A stretch of 64,000 bases of DNA from Roseovarius sp. (GTDB lineage: Bacteria > Pseudomonadota > Alphaproteobacteria > Rhodobacterales > Rhodobacteraceae): NCBI GenBank assembly GCA_027493545.1, contig JAOSKR010000002.1, positions 930,001 through 994,000 on the forward strand, given 5' to 3'. The notes below the pieces were generated by a model. The model did not search any database. It was given only the letters and a program-made list of their open reading frames with translations, and was not told the DNA's origin. Each line of letters starts with the position of its first letter. The first letter of the stretch is position 1. Both the position numbers and the translations under genes were made by a program. Below, in pieces: positions 56,565 to 64,000 of the stretch.

Positions 56565-57001
56565 GTGATTCAGTTCAGCCTCAGATGCGACCGTGACCAC
56601 CGTTTCGACAGCTGGTTCCAGTCCGCCGCCGCCTTCGACAAGCTCACCGCGGCCGGCATGATCGCCTGTGCGGTCTGCGGCTCGACCGCGGTGGAAAAGG
56701 CGTTGATGGCGCCCAGCGTCCGCGCGGGCCGCGACGAGCCCGCCGCTCCGCGTCCCCAGGACCGCTTTCCGCCCCGGCAAGCCCGGCCGAGCAGGCGATG
56801 GCCGAGCTCAGGCGCAGGATCGAGGCCAGTTCCGAATATGTCGGTGCGGATTTCGTCCGCGAGGCCCGCGACATCCACGAGGGAAACGCGCCCGCACGCT
56901 CGATCCACGGCGAGGCCCGCACTGACGAGGCCCGCCAGCTGATCGAGGACGGCGTGCCGGTGGCGCCGCTGCCCTTCCGCCCCGGTCGCAAGACGAACTG
57001 A
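56565..57001 (+). CDS. DUF1178 family protein (single frameshift)
   Basis: 145 residues after repair, GTG start at 56565 with GGAG upstream. The N-terminal DUF1178 pattern is MIQFSLRCDRDHRFDSWFQS, then CAVCGSTAVEKALMAP with a Cys pair. The C-terminal part (MAELRRRIEASSEYVGADFV, REARDIHEGNAPARSIHGEA, DEARQLIEDGVPVAPLPF) is in another frame; one missing base around 56755-56775 connects them. Function unknown. Confidence 0.87.
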
Positions 57002-57036
57002 ACCCGGGCGCAACCGCGCCGATCGCGCCGGCCGCC

Positions 57037-58131
57037 TCAGCGCCGCAGCCAGCGGTGCAGGACATCTCCGTCCACCGGACGCGTCTCGACCAGGCGAAAG
57101 CGGTGCGCCTCGGACAGCGCCGATATTCCCATTGCGCCGACCGCCGGCAGCCCTTCGGCCCCGAGCGCGATGCCGGCGGTGAAGCCGACAAGCTCGTCCA
57201 CCAGCCCGGCGGTCATCAGCGAGGCCGCCAGCGCGGCGCCGCCCTCGCAAAAGACCCGCGTGAGACCCGCCTGACCGAGCGCGTCGCTGACGCTTGCCGG
57301 GTCGAGCTGCCGCCCCGCCAGCGCGCAGGGCAACAGCCGCGCGCCACGCGCCTCCCATGCGGCGCGGCGGTCCTCGTCGGCATCGGGCCCGTGGCAGATC
57401 CAGAGCGGCACCTCGCGCGCGCTTTGCGCCAGCCTGCCCGCCTCCGGCAGGTCGAGCCGGCGCGACACCACCACGCGCACCGGCTGATGCGTCACCCCGA
57501 GCCCGCGCACCGTCAGCATCGGGTCGTCGGCGCGGGCGGTACCCGCCCCCACCATCACCGCGTCGTGGCGGGCGCGCAGCGCATGCACCTCGCGGCGCGC
57601 CCGAGGCCCCGTGATCCACTGGCTGGCGCCGCTCGCGGTGGCGATGCGGCCGTCGAACGAACTTGCCAGCTTGAGCGTGATCCAGGGCAGGCCGCCTGCG
57701 GCGCGTCGCAGGAAGCCGGCAAGATCGGCGCGCGCCTCATCGGCCAGAACCCCCGACGTCACCGCGATCCCGGCCGCGCGCAGCGCTGCCAGCCCCTGCC
57801 CGGCAACGCGGGCGTCGGTGTCCGCGACCGCGACCACCACCCGCGCCACGCCGGCGGCGATCAGCGCGTCGGTGCAGGGCGGTGTGACCCCGTGATGGGC
57901 ACAAGGCTCCAGGCTGACATAGGCGGTGGCGCCGCGCGCGCCGTCGCCGGCCTGCGCCAGCGCCAGCGTTTCGGCATGAGGCCGGCCGCCCGGCCCGGTG
58001 GTGGCGCGCCCGAGGATGCGGCCGTCGCGAACGATCACGCAGCCTACCGCCGGGTTGGGCCAGCACCGCCCCTGCCCGCGCCGCCCCAGCCCCAGCGCCA
58101 GCCGCATGAAGCGGATGTCGGCGGCGTTCAC
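57037..58131 (-). CDS. ribD: Bifunctional riboflavin deaminase/reductase
   Basis: Two consecutive steps of riboflavin synthesis, 364 residues. The deaminase domain (about 1-145) has the zinc motif [11 protein letters not shown] and [19 protein letters not shown]; the reductase domain (about 150-364) has [35 protein letters not shown] and [12 protein letters not shown]. The start overlaps the nrdR stop as ATGA, a common nrdR-ribD pairing. Confidence 0.95.
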   Translation of the reverse strand: MNAADIRFMRLALGLGRRGQGRCWPNPAVGCVIVRDGRILGRATTGPGGRPHAETLALAQAGDGARGATAYVSLEPCAHHGVTPPCTDALIAAGVARVVVAVADTDARVAGQGLAALRAAGIAVTSGVLADEARADLAGFLRRAAGGLPWITLKLASSFDGRIATASGASQWITGPRARREVHALRARHDAVMVGAGTARADDPMLTVRGLGVTHQPVRVVVSRRLDLPEAGRLAQSAREVPLWICHGPDADEDRRAAWEARGARLLPCALAGRQLDPASVSDALGQAGLTRVFCEGGAALAASLMTAGLVDELVGFTAGIALGAEGLPAVGAMGISALSEAHRFRLVETRPVDGDVLHRWLRR

Positions 58132-58619
58132 TTGCCTGAAGGCGCGTCTTCGGCGGCGGTCTCGGCGGGGTTCGGGCGCAGTTCGCTCACGAACTTGTCG
58201 AAGTCGTCCGCGGCCTGGAAGTTCTTGTAGACACTGGCAAAACGCACATAGGCCACGGTATCTATCCGGGCCAGCGTCTCCATCACGATCTCGCCGATCA
58301 CCTTGGAGGGAATGTCGGTCTCGCCCATCGATTCCAGCCGCCGCACGATGCCCGAAATCATCTGCTCGATCCGTTCGGGCTCGATCGGGCGTTTCTGCAA
58401 AGCGATGCGCACCGAGCGTTCGAGCTTGTCGCGGTCGAACTCCTCGCGCCGGCCGTTCGACTTGACGACGACCAGATCGCGCAGTTGCACCCGCTCATAA
58501 GTGGTAAAACGCCCGCCACAGGCCGGGCAGAACCGCCGCCGCCGGATCGAGACGTGCTCCTCGGCGGGTCGCGAATCCTTTACCTGCGTGTCAATGTTGC
58601 CGCAAAACGGGCACCGCAT
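58128..58619 (-). CDS. nrdR: Transcriptional repressor NrdR
   Basis: Nucleotide-sensing repressor of ribonucleotide reductase genes, 163 residues. The zinc ribbon has [20 protein letters not shown] and [15 protein letters not shown] (Cys3, Cys6, Cys31, Cys34), followed by the ATP-cone [20 protein letters not shown]. Start MRCPFCG at 58619 is fixed by the family opening. ATGA overlap with ribD. Confidence 0.96.
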   Translation of the reverse strand: MRCPFCGNIDTQVKDSRPAEEHVSIRRRRFCPACGGRFTTYERVQLRDLVVVKSNGRREEFDRDKLERSVRIALQKRPIEPERIEQMISGIVRRLESMGETDIPSKVIGEIVMETLARIDTVAYVRFASVYKNFQAADDFDKFVSELRPNPAETAAEDAPSGK

Positions 58620-58769
58620 CGCCCAGCCCCTTTTCTTCTCTGTCGCGCATGGTCGTGGGTCTTTTGCCCGGTTATCCACAGCGACTATAGGCCAGCCGCA
58701 AGGTTTTGGGTAGAGGGGAATTCAAGACGCAACATACCGGCGGCGCCTGCCCGGGATCGGGCCCGGTAC

Positions 58770-58798
58770 CCGGCCCCGATCAACCGCATCGGGGCCGG
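58770..58798. terminator. GC-rich hairpin between nrdR and the downstream small gene
   Basis: CCGGCCCCGAT (58770-58780) and ATCGGGGCCGG (58788-58798) form an eleven-base stem with a seven-base loop, 17 bases past the stop of the gene at 58816. No T run on either strand. Confidence 0.55.
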
Positions 58799-58815
58799 AC
58801 GGCATTCAGGCGCCG

Positions 58816-59073
58816 CTATTCGGCGGCTTCGACCCTGGGCGCGGCCGGAACGATGGCAAGGCCCGCGAGCTCGATCTGCCTGAGCGCGCGCATGCCGATC
58901 CTGGTCTGTGCCTTGCGCGCCGCTTTCCACGCCGCCTTGCGGTCTTCCTTGCTGGCCTGCGGGTTGTCGGCCTTGTAGTTGGCGGTGAAGAACGCCAATC
59001 CGATGCTGCGGCCGACCCGGCGCCGCTGTTTCTGCTCTTCGGTGAGCGGGGTCTTGGTGGTGTCGTCGGTCAT
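58816..59073 (-). CDS. Small conserved basic protein, unknown function
   Basis: An 85-residue protein starting MTDDTTKTPLTEEQKQRRRV at 59073, with AAGGA upstream. Mostly helical with many Lys/Arg/Ala (KADNPQASKEDRKAAWKAAR), no membrane helix. I recognise no family. The reading frame has good codon character for this genome. Confidence 0.65.
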   Translation of the reverse strand: MTDDTTKTPLTEEQKQRRRVGRSIGLAFFTANYKADNPQASKEDRKAAWKAARKAQTRIGMRALRQIELAGLAIVPAAPRVEAAE

Positions 59074-59308
59074 GTTTATAGTCCTTCTCGACTTCTCCCG
59101 CGCGGGGTCGCGCGGCCGTTTCAGGGCAAGATCGCCCTGATTCGCTTGTACCCCGAAACCGCAATCTTGCAATTGCTATTCCCGGTTGGTGCCAACTGCG
59201 CGCCAAGATGCGTGAAACGGGTTTCCTTTCGCGCCGGGCGATTGTAGGGCTCGCGGCAGCGGCCCCGACCGGACATTCAAGGCCGCGCACACCGGAGACA
59301 GCCCTCTC

Positions 59309-60343
59309 GTGAGCCGAACCTGTATCCTGCACGCCGGCATGCACAAGACCGGCTCGACCTCGATCCAGGTGGCGTTCGAGGGCTACGCCGACGAACGGCT
59401 GGTCTATGCGCCGCTGATATCGAGCAACCATTCCTATGCCGTGGTGGACCTCTTCGCGGGGCTCGGCGAGAGCGCACTCGCCGAATTCCTCGCCGGCCGC
59501 GCGCCGCAGGCCTATCTGCAGCGACGCGCTACCCTGCGCCGCGCCTTCCGGGCCCTGCTGGAAAGCGACACCCGCGACCTGCTGATTTCGGCGGAGGCCC
59601 TGACCGGGGAGATGCTGGAGAGCGACGGCATCGACAATCTGCTGGCCGCGCTCGGGCCGCATTTCGATCGCATCCGGTTCATCGCCTATGTGCGCGAGCC
59701 AAAAAGCTTTGTCGTCAGCATGCAGAACCAGAGGCTGCGCGAACGCGTCACCGATTTCGACCCCGGGCGCTGGTATCCCGGCTATCGCGCGAAGTTCGAG
59801 CCCTGGATCGACCGGCTCGGGGCGGAAAATGTCGAGCTGGTTCTCTATGACCGCTCCGCGCTGGCGGGCGGCGACGCGATCGGCGATTTGGCCCGACGTG
59901 TCGGCGCGCGGCTGCCCGAACGCGGGTTGCGCCACGTCAATATCGGCTACAGCGCCGAAGCCACGGCCCTGCAACAGCTCTGGCTGCGCCGCCTCGCCTC
60001 CGCGCGCCCCTCGTTCCGGGCGCGGGCGGCGATCTCCTATGGCAAGCGGCGGGTGATGGAGTTTGGCGACACGCCCTTTGGCATCGATCCGGACATTCTT
60101 GCCGACGTGGTGGCCGGACAGGCCGACGACATCGGCTGGATCGAGGCGCGGCTCGGGCGTGGTTTCCCCGAACACCGCCAGAAGCCCGGCACCCGGCTCT
60201 TTCACAGCCAGGCCGAACTGATCGCCTGTGCCACCGAGGCCGAGGCCGCCTTCTGGCGCTTCATCCGTGACGGATGGCGGCCGTGGAAGGACAGCGTTCT
60301 GGCGCTCGAGGCCGCCGGGCGCACGCTGACGGGCCAGGATTGA
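59309..60343 (+). CDS. Sulfotransferase-fold protein
   Basis: A 344-residue protein starting at GTG 59309. The N-terminal [15 protein letters not shown] is the PAPS 5'-phosphosulfate loop of sulfotransferases, and [20 protein letters not shown] is the 3'-phosphate-binding Arg/Ser region. The middle is rich in Arg and aromatic residues. The substrate is unknown; surface polysaccharide is usual for such genes. GGAG lies upstream of the start. It is 24 bases before the AEC transporter gene. Confidence 0.82.
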   Translation: MSRTCILHAGMHKTGSTSIQVAFEGYADERLVYAPLISSNHSYAVVDLFAGLGESALAEFLAGRAPQAYLQRRATLRRAFRALLESDTRDLLISAEALTGEMLESDGIDNLLAALGPHFDRIRFIAYVREPKSFVVSMQNQRLRERVTDFDPGRWYPGYRAKFEPWIDRLGAENVELVLYDRSALAGGDAIGDLARRVGARLPERGLRHVNIGYSAEATALQQLWLRRLASARPSFRARAAISYGKRRVMEFGDTPFGIDPDILADVVAGQADDIGWIEARLGRGFPEHRQKPGTRLFHSQAELIACATEAEAAFWRFIRDGWRPWKDSVLALEAAGRTLTGQD

Positions 60344-60367
60344 GCGAACGGGAGCGCGGTACCGGCG

Positions 60368-61279
60368 ATGATCCCGATCCTGCTGACCGGCCTTCTGCCC
60401 GTGGTGCTGCTGGTGGCGCTCGGCGGCGCCGTGCGCGAACGGCTGAGCGAAACCGCCTGGGCCGGGCTCGACCGGCTGAATTTCGAGGTTCTGTTTCCGG
60501 CGCTGATCTTTGCCGCCGCCGCCAGCCGGCCGATCGCACCGGCAAGCCTCTTGGTGGTCGGGCCGCTGGTCTGGGCGATTCTGACGCTGGGGCTGGGGCT
60601 GGGCTGGCTCGCGCGCCCGTTCGGGCCGGCGCGGTTTCTCGACTTCGCCGGCGGCTGGCAGACGGCATGGCGGTTCAACACCGCGCTGGGCTTTGTCATC
60701 GTCGACGCGCTGCCCTCGGCCGATCTGGGGCTTTACGCGGTCGCCATCGGGCTGGCGATCCCGCTGGCCAACATCTTCGCGGTGACCGCGCTGTCACGCG
60801 GCGAAGGGCTGGCCGCGGCAAGCGCGCTGAAACGGGTGGCACTCAACCCGTTCCTGCTCGCGAGCCTCGCCGGGGTCGCGGTCGGGGTGGCGGGGGTGAC
60901 GCTGCCGCGCCCGGTGCTGGCACCGATCGAGATGCTGGCCGGCGCCGCCATCCCCATCGCGCTCATTTCCATCGGCGCGACACTGCGCTGGGGCGCCCTA
61001 GCGCGGCTCGACCGGTTCTCGGCCATGATCGTCGCGACCAAGCTGGTGGCGCTGCCGCTTGCCGTCACGCTGGTGGCGCTGGCGCTGGGCAGCCGCGCGC
61101 CCATCGTGCCGGTGCTGATCGTGTTCGCGGCGCTGCCCACCGCCTCGGCGGCGCATGTGCTGGCGGCGGGGTTCGGCGCCGACCGGCGGCTGGCGGCACG
61201 GCTGATCGCGCAATCGACGATCCTGAGCGCCGCGACGCTGCCGGTCTGGATGACGGTGGCCGAGGCAATCGCGCGTTAG
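60368..61279 (+). CDS. AEC family transporter
   Basis: A 303-residue inner-membrane protein of the auxin efflux carrier class with about ten helices (opening [20 protein letters not shown]; later [12 protein letters not shown]-type and [20 protein letters not shown] segments). AEC carriers in bacteria often move malonate or other dicarboxylates; nothing here fixes the substrate. Upstream of hisF by 206 bases. Confidence 0.88.
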   Translation: MIPILLTGLLPVVLLVALGGAVRERLSETAWAGLDRLNFEVLFPALIFAAAASRPIAPASLLVVGPLVWAILTLGLGLGWLARPFGPARFLDFAGGWQTAWRFNTALGFVIVDALPSADLGLYAVAIGLAIPLANIFAVTALSRGEGLAAASALKRVALNPFLLASLAGVAVGVAGVTLPRPVLAPIEMLAGAAIPIALISIGATLRWGALARLDRFSAMIVATKLVALPLAVTLVALALGSRAPIVPVLIVFAALPTASAAHVLAAGFGADRRLAARLIAQSTILSAATLPVWMTVAEAIAR

Positions 61280-61485
61280 GGCGCGGCGGCGGCACCGCAC
61301 ACGGACCGCCACACGGGCGATCGGGTCGCGGTGCCGCCTCGGGCGCACCCACCCGACGGCACCACCCAAACCCCCGCATTCAGACCCACAAACGCACAAC
61401 AAGGCTCCATCCGGCTGGCATGACACGCGCTTTGCCCTTATGGAGAGCCCCGAGACCTCACCGACCCCGACACCACGGCACCCCC

Positions 61486-62249
61486 ATGCTCAAGATCCGC
61501 ATCATCCCCTGCCTCGACGTGGCCGATGGCCGCGTGGTCAAGGGGGTCAATTTCGTCAATCTGCGCGATGCCGGCGATCCGGTCGACGCGGCGCGCGCCT
61601 ATGACGCCGCCGGCGCCGACGAGCTCTGCTTTCTCGACATCAACGCGACCCATGAAAACCGCGACACCATGTACGACGTGGTGCGCCGCACCGCCGAGGC
61701 GTGCTACATCCCGCTCACGGTGGGCGGGGGGTGCGCAGCCCCGAGGACGTGCGCGCCCTGCTGCTGGCGGGCGCCGACAAGGTCAGCTTCAATTCCGCCG
61801 CCGTGACCGATCCGCAGGTCGTGGCCCGCGCCGCCGACCGCTTCGGCAGCCAGTGCATCGTCGTGGCCATCGACGCCAAGACCGTGGCCCCGGACCGCTG
61901 GGAGATCTTCACCCACGGCGGACGCCGGGCAACCGGCATCGACGCGGTGGATTTCGCGCGCCGCGTCGCCGGGCTGGGCGCCGGCGAAATCCTGCTCACC
62001 TCGATGGATCGCGACGGTACCCGCGCCGGCTTCAACCTTCCCCTCACCCGCGCCGTCTCCGACGCGGTCGGGGTCCCGGTGATCGCGTCGGGCGGCGTCG
62101 GCACGCTCGACCACCTCGTCGAGGGCGTGACCCTGGGCGGCGCCTCGGCGGTGCTCGCGGCCTCGATCTTTCACTTCGGCACCCATACCATCGCCGAGGC
62201 CAAGGCCCACATGGCCGCGGCCGGCATCCCGGTCAGGCTGGGCCCATGA
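61486..62249 (+). CDS. hisF: Imidazole glycerol phosphate synthase cyclase subunit (single frameshift)
   Basis: Closes the imidazole ring in histidine synthesis and releases AICAR. 254 residues after repair, normal length. The TIM barrel starts [20 protein letters not shown] with Asp11, and VAIDAK carries the second catalytic Asp (near 130); [13 protein letters not shown] and [14 protein letters not shown] are the phosphate loops. The G run 61726-61731 is one base short; with seven G it reads [24 protein letters not shown] overlap with hisE. The expected hisH and hisA are not adjacent. Confidence 0.95.
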
Positions 62250-62556
62250 CGCTCGACGATCTCGAAGCCATCATCGCCGCCCGCGCCAATGCCTCGCCCG
62301 AGGAAAGCTGGACCGCGCAACTGCTGGCCAAGGGCCCTGAAAAGGCGGCCGGGAAATTCGGCGAGGAGGCCATCGAGGCGGTGATCGAGGCGGTCCGGGG
62401 CGACCGCGAGCGCCTGACCGCCGAGGCCGCCGACGTGCTCTTTCACCTGCTGGTGATGCTGCGCTCCCGGGAGGTGGCGCTCGCCGACGTCATGGCCGAA
62501 CTCGAGCGCCGCCAGGCCCGCTCCGGGCTCGCCGAAAGGCCGCGCGCAAGCGCTGA
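62246..62556 (+). CDS. hisE: Phosphoribosyl-ATP pyrophosphatase (single frameshift at C-terminus)
   Basis: Second step of histidine synthesis, an all-alpha MazG-like enzyme; 103 residues after repair. [20 protein letters not shown] and [19 protein letters not shown] are the metal-binding helices with the conserved Glu and Asp. Near the end the run AAA at 62534-62536 is one short; with four A it ends EKAARKR and stop at 62556. Without repair the frame would run on by more than 300 bases. Confidence 0.93.
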
Positions 62557-62575
62557 TCGGGCTCGTTCATCTGGC

Positions 62576-62629
62576 TGGAAATACCTCGGGGGAGTCGCGG
62601 AGAAACTCCGCGACGGGGGCAGCGCCCCC
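62576..62629. repeat. Double-hairpin repeat between convergent genes, copy 2
   Basis: GTCGCGGAG / CTCCGCGAC (62594-62602, 62606-62614) is followed by GGGGGC-AGC-GCCCCC (62615-62629) and preceded by GGAAATACCTCGGGGGAG, as in copy 1 at 54679. It lies between hisE and the CoA-binding gene, again a convergent pair. Confidence 0.75.
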
Positions 62630-62637
62630 GACCGCGC

Positions 62638-63120
62638 TCAGATTTTCGACGAGATCACCCCGGTGTTGAACCCGCCCATGCGCAGCTCACCGAAGAGCCG
62701 CTGGTATTCGATCTTGGGGCAGCGGTTCATCACCACGTCGATCCCGCGCGCGCGGGCCATCGCTGCCGCCCCGTCGTGCCGGACACCGATCTGCATCCAG
62801 ATCGTCCGCAGGTCCGGGAACACCTCGAGCGCCTCCTCGACGATCGGCGGCACATGCTCGGGGCGGCGGAAGATGTCGACCATGTCCACCCCGCCATCGG
62901 TCTCGGCGACCTCGCGCAGGCTGGCGCGCACGGTCGCGCCGAAGGCGGTCTTGCCGGCATGGCCGGGGTTGACGGGGATGACCGCGAACCCCTTGAGCCG
63001 CAGGTAGCGCGCCACGTAAAAGCTCGGTCGCACCTCGTTCATCGACACCCCCACCACCGCGATGCGGCGGGTGCGGGTCAGGATGTCGCGCAAATGGGAA
63101 TCGGAATAGCTCTCGGTCAT
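62638..63120 (-). CDS. CoA-binding domain protein (YccU-like)
   Basis: A 160-residue single Rossmann domain of the succinyl-CoA synthetase alpha type. [20 protein letters not shown] is the cofactor loop region; [20 protein letters not shown] and [20 protein letters not shown] follow, typical of YccU-like proteins. No catalytic domain. Start at 63120 by family opening; an ATG four codons upstream is possible. Cellular role unknown. Confidence 0.9.
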   Translation of the reverse strand: MTESYSDSHLRDILTRTRRIAVVGVSMNEVRPSFYVARYLRLKGFAVIPVNPGHAGKTAFGATVRASLREVAETDGGVDMVDIFRRPEHVPPIVEEALEVFPDLRTIWMQIGVRHDGAAAMARARGIDVVMNRCPKIEYQRLFGELRMGGFNTGVISSKI

Positions 63121-63321
63121 GCCCGCTTTCATAGCCCGGCGTCGCCAGAGAAAAAAGCGCCCGGGAGAACCCCGGGCGCCAGTCGCGGAACGAGGGACAG
63201 TGAAGAGAAACGCCGATGTTCCATACCGACGCCTCTGCCCCAAAAGATAGGCACGATCGCGGAAAAATAAAGGTGGGGGGGACTGCCGGCATCGCCGTTG
63301 TAACGCGAACGTGATCCCGGG

Positions 63322-63442
63322 GCATGTCGCGCCTGATCGGTTGTCCACCCGCCCCGGGCGTGACCCGGGGCCTTCGCCATCGCGAAAGGAGGTTCCGGCC
63401 CGGGGCCGGGACGGGTATCGGATATGATCAGACGCGACACTC
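63322..63442. repeat. 121-bp MITE-like element, second copy in inverse orientation
   Basis: Almost identical to the reverse complement of 37585-37704, including the block CCCGTCCCGGCCCCGGGCC and the GATCAGACGCGAC end. Its terminal repeats have diverged (GCATGTCGCGCCTGATC against GATCAGACGCGACACTC). It fills the gap between the CoA-binding gene and the zinc-ribbon gene; the rest of 63121-63321 shows no gene. Confidence 0.8.
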
Positions 63443-63443
63443 T

Positions 63444-63792
63444 CTAGTCGAGGAAATCCTCAGATTTCGTCCCGGATTTCGTCCAGCATCCGCCACAGCA
63501 TCGGCTTGCGCGGCTTGCGCGGCTTGCGGGCCGCAGATGCGGCCGCACGCCGCCGCCGGGCGCCGGCGATGTGGCACTCCGGCGACGCCGCGCGCGGATT
63601 TTGCGGCAGGCGCCGGCCCTGCTTCGGTTTGCGGCAGGATGGCTGCGGCAGGGACTTCAGGTCGTGCAGCGGGGCGCCGCACCCGGCGCAGGCCAGTTCG
63701 TGCCGGACCCGGTCCAGGACCAGCACCGCCCGGGTTCCGCAATAACAGCAGGTGGCGATCTTGCGGCCCGCGGTCTTGCTGTTTTTCGCCAT
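63444..63792 (-). CDS. Small zinc-ribbon protein (probable frameshift at C-terminus)
   Basis: The uninterrupted frame gives 110 residues (63460-63792): a zinc ribbon IATCCYCGTRAVLVL and CAGCGAPLHDLKSL with four Cys, a variable basic linker, and a helical tail MLWRMLDEIRDEI. One extra T near the end gives the stop at 63460; removing it extends the tail as EDFLD to a stop at 63444, which suits small proteins I recall from this order. Function unknown. The repeat element ends right next to its 3' end. Confidence 0.68.
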
Positions 63793-63882
63793 GCATGCCT
63801 CTTCCGCTCCGTCCGGTGGAAAATGGCGCGTGCCCGGTCAGGAACAAGCCTCCGCGCGCCCCGCGATGCCGCGACCGGGCAG

Positions 63883-63911
63883 GAAAAACGCCGCCCCGGA
63901 CCGGGACGGCG
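63883..63911 (-). terminator. Rho-independent terminator of the rightmost gene
   Basis: On the minus strand CGCCGTCCCG faces CGGGGCGGCG (one wobble pair) and is followed by TTTTT. It lies 35 bases after the stop codon at 63946. Confidence 0.82.
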
Positions 63912-63945
63912 TATCCGTCACGTGGCAGGGCCCGTTTGCGGAGCC

Positions 63946-64000
63946 TCAGCCCCGGCTGCGGGCACGCACGGCTTTCCAGCCGCCCCAGAGCACCATCGCC
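63946..64000 (-). CDS. C-terminal end of an unidentified protein (partial)
   Basis: The last 17 codons before a TGA read AMVLWGGWKAVRARSRG when translated leftwards from the window edge. The terminator just downstream supports a real 3' end. Too short to identify. Confidence 0.45.
   Translation of the reverse strand, partial: AMVLWGGWKAVRARSRG

Overview
The window is high-GC chromosomal DNA (roughly two thirds G+C) from an alphaproteobacterium of the order Rhodobacterales (Rhodobacteraceae / roseobacter type). This placement is inferred from the gene set: the head end of a gene transfer agent (GTA) cluster, soxBDAG sarcosine oxidase, an exosortase E / VPEID-CTERM pair, a cytochrome b561-YceI fusion and a hemP / bacterioferritin group. 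I see no rRNA, tRNA, CRISPR array or insertion-sequence transposase.

Layout. 1-3741: start of a GTA cluster read leftwards (TerS-like gene, large terminase, portal, small gp3.5-like protein, prohead protease cut by the window edge). 3821-9496: fatty-acid synthesis cluster fabD-fabG-acpP-(HisA-like paralogue)-fabF-mltG. 9656-12209: b561-YceI fusion, a separate YceI protein and a membrane protein. 12324-13825: rpsF-rpsR-rplI with promoter and terminator. 14080-18159: Hint-domain protein, nnr, glnB-glnA. 18618-23836: RND efflux pair behind a promoter that contains an 18-bp palindrome. 24083-25896: VPEID-CTERM protein facing exosortase E. 26190-33345: ATM1-like ABC exporter, LysM protein, LOG protein, RarD-like transporter, host-attachment protein, a low-GC HEPN-like ORF, sodB. 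33467-39151: soxBDAG, with soxB separated from soxDAG by repeats. 39368-43762: ccmI, ruvX, DUF1289, a broken low-GC gene, gatB. 44134-48793: a small membrane protein, a thioesterase and an iron-type operon (secreted protein, PiuC-like hydroxylase, DUF6746-like protein, Fe3+ permease). 49115-54633: five-gene peptide/nickel-type ABC importer. 54732-56249: bfr, bfd, unknown protein, hemP. 56565-64000: DUF1178, ribD, nrdR, sulfotransferase, AEC transporter, hisF-hisE, CoA-binding protein, zinc-ribbon protein and the tail of a further gene.

The most important caveat is that at least 16 genes, many of them housekeeping, are each broken by one or two single-base indels (hisF, hisE, gatB, sodB, mltG, two ABC ATPases and others). 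In most cases adding or removing one base, usually in a short homopolymer, restores a full-length product. I read this as residual indel error in the assembly rather than gene decay, and I annotate these genes over their full restored extent. The exception is 41420-42084, a low-GC gene needing several corrections, which I call a pseudogene.

Working themes: envelope and cell-surface processing (MltG, XrtE, LysM, RND efflux), lipid synthesis, nitrogen control (PII / glutamine synthetase), C1 and methylamine-derived catabolism (sarcosine oxidase) and iron handling at two loci. Several families of dispersed palindromic repeats sit in intergenic gaps, including a 120-bp element with 17-bp terminal inverted repeats present twice in opposite orientation.
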